9,409 nt of DNA from CAZBUB01 sp046546355 (GTDB taxonomy: Bacteria; Desulfobacterota; Desulfovibrionia; Desulfovibrionales; Desulfothermaceae): contig JBKGXZ010000066.1 of NCBI GenBank assembly GCA_046546355.1, positions 1 through 9,409 of the forward strand, in the 5' to 3' direction. Under the pieces are notes generated by a model, which was not told where the DNA came from, ran no database searches, and worked only from the letters and a program-made list of their open reading frames with translations. Position 1 is the stretch's first letter; every line of letters begins with the position of its first letter. Below, piece after piece: positions 6,483 to 9,409 of this stretch. The position numbers and the translations under genes were made by a program.

Positions 6483-6501
6483 GCGCTATGCTGCCTGCCT
6501 G

Positions 6502-7527
6502 CTATTTGGCTGCCTGAGCCATGTTTTGTTCAAAGATGTCCTGAACTTTCTGCACATCACGCTTGGATCCAATGAACAGCGGAGTGCGCTGATGCACCTC
6601 CTCAGGCTCGATATCCAGGATCCGTTTCAAGCCGTCAGTGGCCATGCCTCCTGCCTCTTCAACAATGAGGGCCAGGGGGGCTGCCTCGCAGAGCAGGCGC
6701 AGCTTACCCTTGGGCCGTTTAGGGTCCCGGTAGTCAATGGGATACATGAAGATCCCCCCGTAGAGCAGATTGCGATGGAAATCCGCCACCAGGGAGCCTA
6801 TGTAGCGCAGGCTGTAAAGCCGGTTCAAATCGCTGTTGGGGTCTTTGAATTCAGATACCGCCTTTTGCGTAGGCCCATCCCAGTAGTGCCAGTAGGCCTC
6901 GTTCACGGAATAGATGCCCCCCTGCTCAGGGATCTTGATATCCGGATTGGAAAGCAGGAACTCGCCCACGCTGGGATCCAGGGTAAAGCCGTGCACCCCC
7001 CTGCCAGTGGTGTAGACCATGACCGTAGAGGAGCCATAGATAAAATAGCCTGCTGCCACCTGCTCCGAACCTTTCTGCAGCAGCTCCTTAATTGCCACTG
7101 CATCACTGCCACCATCCTTGCGGCGGTAGATGGAGAAAATGGTGCCTATGCTCACGTTAGCGTCGATATTGGAGGAGCCGTCCAGAGGATCGAAAACCAG
7201 GAAATAGTCTCCCTTGGGGAACTTGCGGGGCACCTCTATCAGATCCGCCTGCTCCTCGGAAGCCATGGCGCAAAGCACCCCGGCCCGCTCCATGCGGTGG
7301 ATAATGATGTTGTTTGCATAGCTGTCCAGGCGCTGCACCTCCTCGCCCTGGACATTGACTTCTCCGGTAAAGCCCAGGACATCTACCAGGCCGGCCTTGT
7401 TCACCTCCCTGGAGATGATCTTGGCCGAGAGGATCAGCTCGTTCAACAAGCTGGTGAATGCGCCGGTAGCCATAGGGGACTGCTTTTGGTGCAGCAAAAG
7501 ATGTTCTGTAACCGTGATCTGTCTCAT
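6502..7527 (-). CDS. fbp: Fructose-1,6-bisphosphatase class I
   Basis: A 341-residue class I FBPase, which hydrolyses fructose 1,6-bisphosphate to fructose 6-phosphate in gluconeogenesis in the cytoplasm. The metal-binding motifs are SEE (90-92) and DPLDGSSNID (113-122). Substrate-binding blocks are SLRYIGSLVADFHRNLLYGGIFMYP (239-263) and KGKLRLLCEAAP (273-284), followed by EEAGGMATDG (290-299). The length matches bacterial members (about 330-340). The ATG at 7527 has a near-perfect AAGGAGG four bases upstream. It lies 76 bases after the lipoprotein gene, with a possible weak promoter in that gap, and is followed 19 bases later by tsaD. All key residues looked for are present. Confidence 0.97.
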   Translation of the reverse strand: MRQITVTEHLLLHQKQSPMATGAFTSLLNELILSAKIISREVNKAGLVDVLGFTGEVNVQGEEVQRLDSYANNIIIHRMERAGVLCAMASEEQADLIEVPRKFPKGDYFLVFDPLDGSSNIDANVSIGTIFSIYRRKDGGSDAVAIKELLQKGSEQVAAGYFIYGSSTVMVYTTGRGVHGFTLDPSVGEFLLSNPDIKIPEQGGIYSVNEAYWHYWDGPTQKAVSEFKDPNSDLNRLYSLRYIGSLVADFHRNLLYGGIFMYPIDYRDPKRPKGKLRLLCEAAPLALIVEEAGGMATDGLKRILDIEPEEVHQRTPLFIGSKRDVQKVQDIFEQNMAQAAK

Positions 7528-7546
7528 ACGCCCTCCTTATGCTCAG

Positions 7547-7576
7547 GGTATATTTCCAGGCCGCCCTGCCTGTCAG
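7547..7576 (-). promoter_or_regulatory. Possible weak promoter for fbp-tsaD
   Basis: On the minus strand CTGACA (7571-7576, 5 of 6 to TTGACA) is followed after 18 bases by TATACC (7547-7552, 4 of 6 to TATAAT), about 20 bases before the fbp ATG. It would allow fbp to be expressed apart from the upstream lipoprotein gene. The match is modest and the predicted leader very short, so this is tentative. Confidence 0.3.
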
Positions 7577-7603
7577 CACAAGCCGCACCCGGCGCAGGAA
7601 GTG

Positions 7604-8350
7604 TCACTTGGCCAGGAGATAGAAGAATTGATCCTGGCCCACATACCTGGCCAGCCAGAAGAACTCCTGCCCTGCCGCCTGCAGCTGGCCGTAGGCCTGA
7701 TCCTCAAGCCGGCTGTGCAGGTCCAGCTCCAGGGCTTCCTCAGCTGCTTTGGGATAATCCCCACTCCAAAGCACCTGTTCCTGGCCCAGGAGAATTATCT
7801 GTCCAGGGCTTTCTGAGCCCTGCAGCAGATCCCGGGGCTTGAAATAGGCCAGGATCAGCCCTTGCCATTTCATCCCCTGATGATAGGGCCTGACAATGAT
7901 CATCCAATCCTGGTCCTGCTCGCTGCGCAGCAGGAGCCTTAGCCCCTGTTCCTGCCACTCTTGCTCCAGTTCCAGAACATCCTGCAGCATGTCCTCAGGC
8001 AGCTCCCTGGAGCTTGTGCTTTGCAGCTCCTCTCCTTCCCTGTCCATGACCATCAGACCCTGCAGCCAGGGGTGCGCCTCCTGCATCTGCCCAGCCCAGC
8101 CTTCAGCCGGGGGGTCCTCCTGCACCTGCAGCTCCTGCAAAAGCTCATACAGATCCTGATCCACCTTGGCAAAGCCCTTGGCTGCTTCTTCCTCTGATGC
8201 AGAAAGACCGGAGTCCTCATTCAATTCCACCTGTTTAGAGTAGATTCGCTCCTGCCAGGTCTGTCTGGTTTTTTTCCAGGCTTGGCAGGAGGTTAGCATA
8301 AACACCCCCACAAAGACCACCAACACCGCGCAAAAAGCTCTAGAACTCAA
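7604..8350 (-). CDS. Lipoprotein of unknown function with a possible Cache-like domain
   Basis: A 248-residue predicted lipoprotein. The N-terminus MSSRAFCAVLVVFVGVFMLTSC is a type II signal peptide with lipobox LTSC and Cys22. A Glu/Gln-rich helical stretch follows (about 25-90). Residues 92-178 (HPWLQGLMVMDREGEELQ ... WMIIVRPYHQGMKWQGLILAYFKPRDLL) have the rhythm of a periplasmic Cache-type sensor domain: a strand, a D-x-x-G turn, another strand, then a closing strand near PRDLL. This is pattern resemblance only. The C-terminal 70 residues (IILLGQEQVLWSGDYP ... FFWLARYVGQDQFFYLLAK) have alternating hydrophobic strands. Translation starts at TTG (8350), supported by TAGGAG about five bases upstream and by the signal peptide position; no nearby ATG would keep it. 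It precedes fbp by 76 bases. It lacks output domains, so it is not a complete receptor. Confidence 0.85.
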   Translation of the reverse strand: MSSRAFCAVLVVFVGVFMLTSCQAWKKTRQTWQERIYSKQVELNEDSGLSASEEEAAKGFAKVDQDLYELLQELQVQEDPPAEGWAGQMQEAHPWLQGLMVMDREGEELQSTSSRELPEDMLQDVLELEQEWQEQGLRLLLRSEQDQDWMIIVRPYHQGMKWQGLILAYFKPRDLLQGSESPGQIILLGQEQVLWSGDYPKAAEEALELDLHSRLEDQAYGQLQAAGQEFFWLARYVGQDQFFYLLAK

Positions 8351-8569
8351 GACAGCTCCTATGTTGATTCTGGATTCAGGATTAAAAGACTTTATTTCAA
8401 CAGGTTATGGCCATGGATTGCTGCACCGGCGAGCAGCTTTCCCTCTCTTGGCTCCGGAGTGCATTGTAGAGGAAAAAACCTGGCCTGGAAACACCCTTTC
8501 AGGATTGAATTTTTTGTCAGGATCTAGTATAAGCTTTGGGCAAAGTACACTCTTAACTAGGCCTAGAGC
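8351..8569. other. Divergent intergenic region
   Basis: About 219 bases between the leftward lipoprotein gene and the rightward 146-codon gene. It is locally AT-richer than the genes. It holds a good plus-strand promoter near its right end (8505-8533), a small hairpin GCTGC/GCAGC near 8420-8437, and a CTCCGGAG palindrome near 8452. A sequence of the form TTCAGGATTRAA occurs twice (near 8376 and 8499). No convincing minus-strand promoter was found. A plus-strand open frame across the region lacks a ribosome-binding site and is not called. Confidence 0.5.
8505..8533 (+). promoter_or_regulatory. Sigma70-type promoter for the two small membrane genes
   Basis: TTGAAT (8505-8510) is followed after exactly 17 bases by TATAAG (8528-8533). 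The -35 box matches 4 of 6 and the -10 box 5 of 6. Transcription would start near 8540, about 30 bases before the ATG at 8570, with no other candidate as well placed. Confidence 0.6.
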
Positions 8570-9010
8570 ATGGAAATAGTCTGGATTAGTGCCCTTATCC
8601 TGATTTTTGCAGTCCTGGACGCAATAATATACAAGCAGCTGAAATTAAGAACCAGATCCAGGATAAAAATCTTGGAGGGCCAGCATGCGGACCTACAGCA
8701 AAAGCATCAGGATCTGGTAGCCACGGTCCAGGCGCTTAAGGATCAGGAGCAGCAGCTGCGCATGAAAAAGCACATGCTGGAACAGGGCTTGAAGGACAAA
8801 AAAGCAAAGCCCGAAGCACAACCCCAGGAGAGCATGGAGGATATGCTGCTCAGAAAGGAGTTCGCCACCCCGGAACAGATCCAGAAGGCCAAAAGATATA
8901 TCAAGAACAACCATGCCCCGATGAGCCTGCTAGATGCCCTGATCATGCTTGATGTGCTGGACCTGGACACAGCCAACGAACTTAGAAAAAAGCAGAAGCA
9001 AGGTCCTTAG
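8570..9010 (+). CDS. Membrane-anchored coiled-coil protein, unknown function
   Basis: A 146-residue protein with three parts. A single hydrophobic N-terminal helix (about 3-20, IVWISALILIFAVLDAII) is followed by basic residues (KQLKLRTRSR), implying an anchor with the bulk in the cytoplasm. A charged coiled coil spans about 33-78. A compact C-terminal helical segment (91-141) contains LLRKEFATPEQIQKAKRYI and SLLDALIMLDVLDLDTANEL, a helix-turn-helix rhythm (T-x-x-Q-I-x-x-A, then L-x-x-A-L-x-x-L) reminiscent of the MshEN/GspE N-terminal module of secretion ATPases. That resemblance is weak and by eye only. The gene follows a sigma70-like promoter. The ribosome site is poor. The next gene starts 5 bases after its stop, so the pair is almost certainly an operon. 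Not recognised as a named family. Confidence 0.85.
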   Translation: MEIVWISALILIFAVLDAIIYKQLKLRTRSRIKILEGQHADLQQKHQDLVATVQALKDQEQQLRMKKHMLEQGLKDKKAKPEAQPQESMEDMLLRKEFATPEQIQKAKRYIKNNHAPMSLLDALIMLDVLDLDTANELRKKQKQGP

Positions 9011-9015
9011 ACAAA

Positions 9016-9258
9016 ATGTCTATCCTGATCACCCTAGTCTTTCTAACCCTGATCTCCTTTTGGGTTCTGGGCTACACCTATCTGGACTCCCAAACCATGA
9101 TCCAGGTGGAGCAAAGAAAGCTGCACCGCATGCAACAGGACATTGAGCGCAAGATGCAAGGCCTGAAGCAGGAACAGCAGCAGTACCAAAGCAGCATTAA
9201 GAAGCTGGAGAAAGAGATATCTCAGCTCCAGGCCAGCCTGCAAAGCCAAAATGAATAG
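9016..9258 (+). CDS. Small membrane-anchored coiled-coil protein
   Basis: An 80-residue protein: one hydrophobic N-terminal helix (about 2-22, SILITLVFLTLISFWVLGY) and then an almost continuous Gln/Lys/Glu-rich coiled coil (about 28-77). It has the same overall plan as the upstream 146-residue protein but lacks the C-terminal module, so the two could pair through their coiled coils. The topology recalls PspB-like proteins, but I see no sequence signature of that family. It starts 5 bases after the upstream stop. No strong Shine-Dalgarno is seen, which fits translational coupling. No terminator was identified downstream. Confidence 0.8.
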   Translation: MSILITLVFLTLISFWVLGYTYLDSQTMIQVEQRKLHRMQQDIERKMQGLKQEQQQYQSSIKKLEKEISQLQASLQSQNE

Positions 9259-9324
9259 CTGCCTGGCCAGACGCCACTGCAGACAGCCGTTTGATGTTCG
9301 TGGCTATGATATTCGGAACAACCC

Positions 9325-9354
9325 CCATGCCCTGGCGGACACAACGAAGCATGG
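9325..9354. repeat. Small inverted repeat in the right-hand non-coding tail
   Basis: CCATGC (9325-9330) and GCATGG (9349-9354) are exact reverse complements around an 18-base loop. The loop contains GGACACAACGAAG, which recalls ACGAAGGACACGAAG-type dispersed repeats found between bacterial genes. No T-tract follows, so it is not an obvious terminator for the upstream gene pair. Confidence 0.35.
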
Positions 9355-9385
9355 AAAACTTCAACCCTTGTGGTATTGGTCAAAA

Positions 9386-9409
9386 TATCGATTACGATTA
9401 CGACCACGA
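9386..9409. repeat. Degenerate hexamer repeat, right copy (inverted)
   Basis: The last bases of the window, read on the minus strand, give TCG TGGTCG TAATCG TAATCG ATA. This matches bases 55-78 of the plus strand at 22 of 24 positions, the only differences being two adjacent bases. The element runs off the window end, so its full length is unknown. Confidence 0.7.

Noticed and set aside
6070..7842. A 590-codon open frame on the plus strand spanning tsaD and fbp
   Set aside because: It is antisense to two genes with complete family motifs, and its translation shows no domain. GC-rich genes that rarely use TTA, CTA or TCA leave such antisense frames open.
9016..9258. PspB assignment for the 80-residue protein
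   Set aside because: Only topology and length agree. No PspB sequence signature or pspA/pspC neighbour is visible.
1..9409. CRISPR array, tRNA, rRNA, integrase or phage genes
   Set aside because: No regularly spaced direct repeats with unique spacers, no cloverleaf-like sequence and no recombinase or phage motif were found on reading both strands.

Overview
This 9.4 kb bacterial window is gene-dense and GC-rich. It carries an almost continuous block of minus-strand housekeeping genes, with two small plus-strand genes at the right end. The gene set is an elongation factor G paralogue, a BamD-type outer-membrane lipoprotein, thioredoxin and thioredoxin reductase, TsaD, class I fructose-1,6-bisphosphatase and small envelope proteins. 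BamD and the lipoproteins show a Gram-negative cell with an outer membrane. The overall style (trxA-trxB followed by bamD, fbp beside tsaD, Leu/Gln/Glu-rich proteins) suggests a sulfate-reducing Desulfovibrionales-type organism. That assignment is inference from gene content and is not proven by a marker gene.

Layout, right to left for the minus strand. A divergent intergenic region (about 8351-8569) separates the plus-strand pair (146 and 80 codons) from a lipoprotein gene reading leftwards. The lipoprotein is followed by fbp (strong Shine-Dalgarno) and, 19 bases later, tsaD. After a 298-base gap holding REP-like palindromes and a near-consensus sigma70-type promoter (TTGACA-17-TATTAT) comes trxA, then trxB (3 bases later), bamD (8-base overlap with trxB), a small hairpin, a degenerate histidinol-dehydrogenase-like gene, and an EF-G paralogue whose stop lies near the left edge. 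trxA to the EF-G gene looks like one transcription unit, possibly attenuated by the hairpin after bamD.

Functionally, trxA/trxB form the cytoplasmic NADPH-thioredoxin disulfide-reducing system. BamD belongs to outer-membrane protein assembly, TsaD to t6A tRNA modification, FBPase to gluconeogenesis, and the EF-G paralogue to the ribosome cycle. The two plus-strand proteins share an architecture of one N-terminal membrane helix followed by a coiled coil, and may work together in the envelope.

The most interesting points are these. First, the 285-residue HisD-like protein keeps several HisD landmarks, but the family's APEHL signature reads APGHL, and the middle and C-terminal catalytic parts are missing. 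Second, the EF-G paralogue has Glu where the domain IV tip His is expected. Third, a degenerate NNNTCG hexamer repeat lies in inverted orientation near both ends of the window. Fourth, REP-like palindromes sit between tsaD and trxA. No mobile-element genes, CRISPR arrays, tRNAs or rRNAs were seen.
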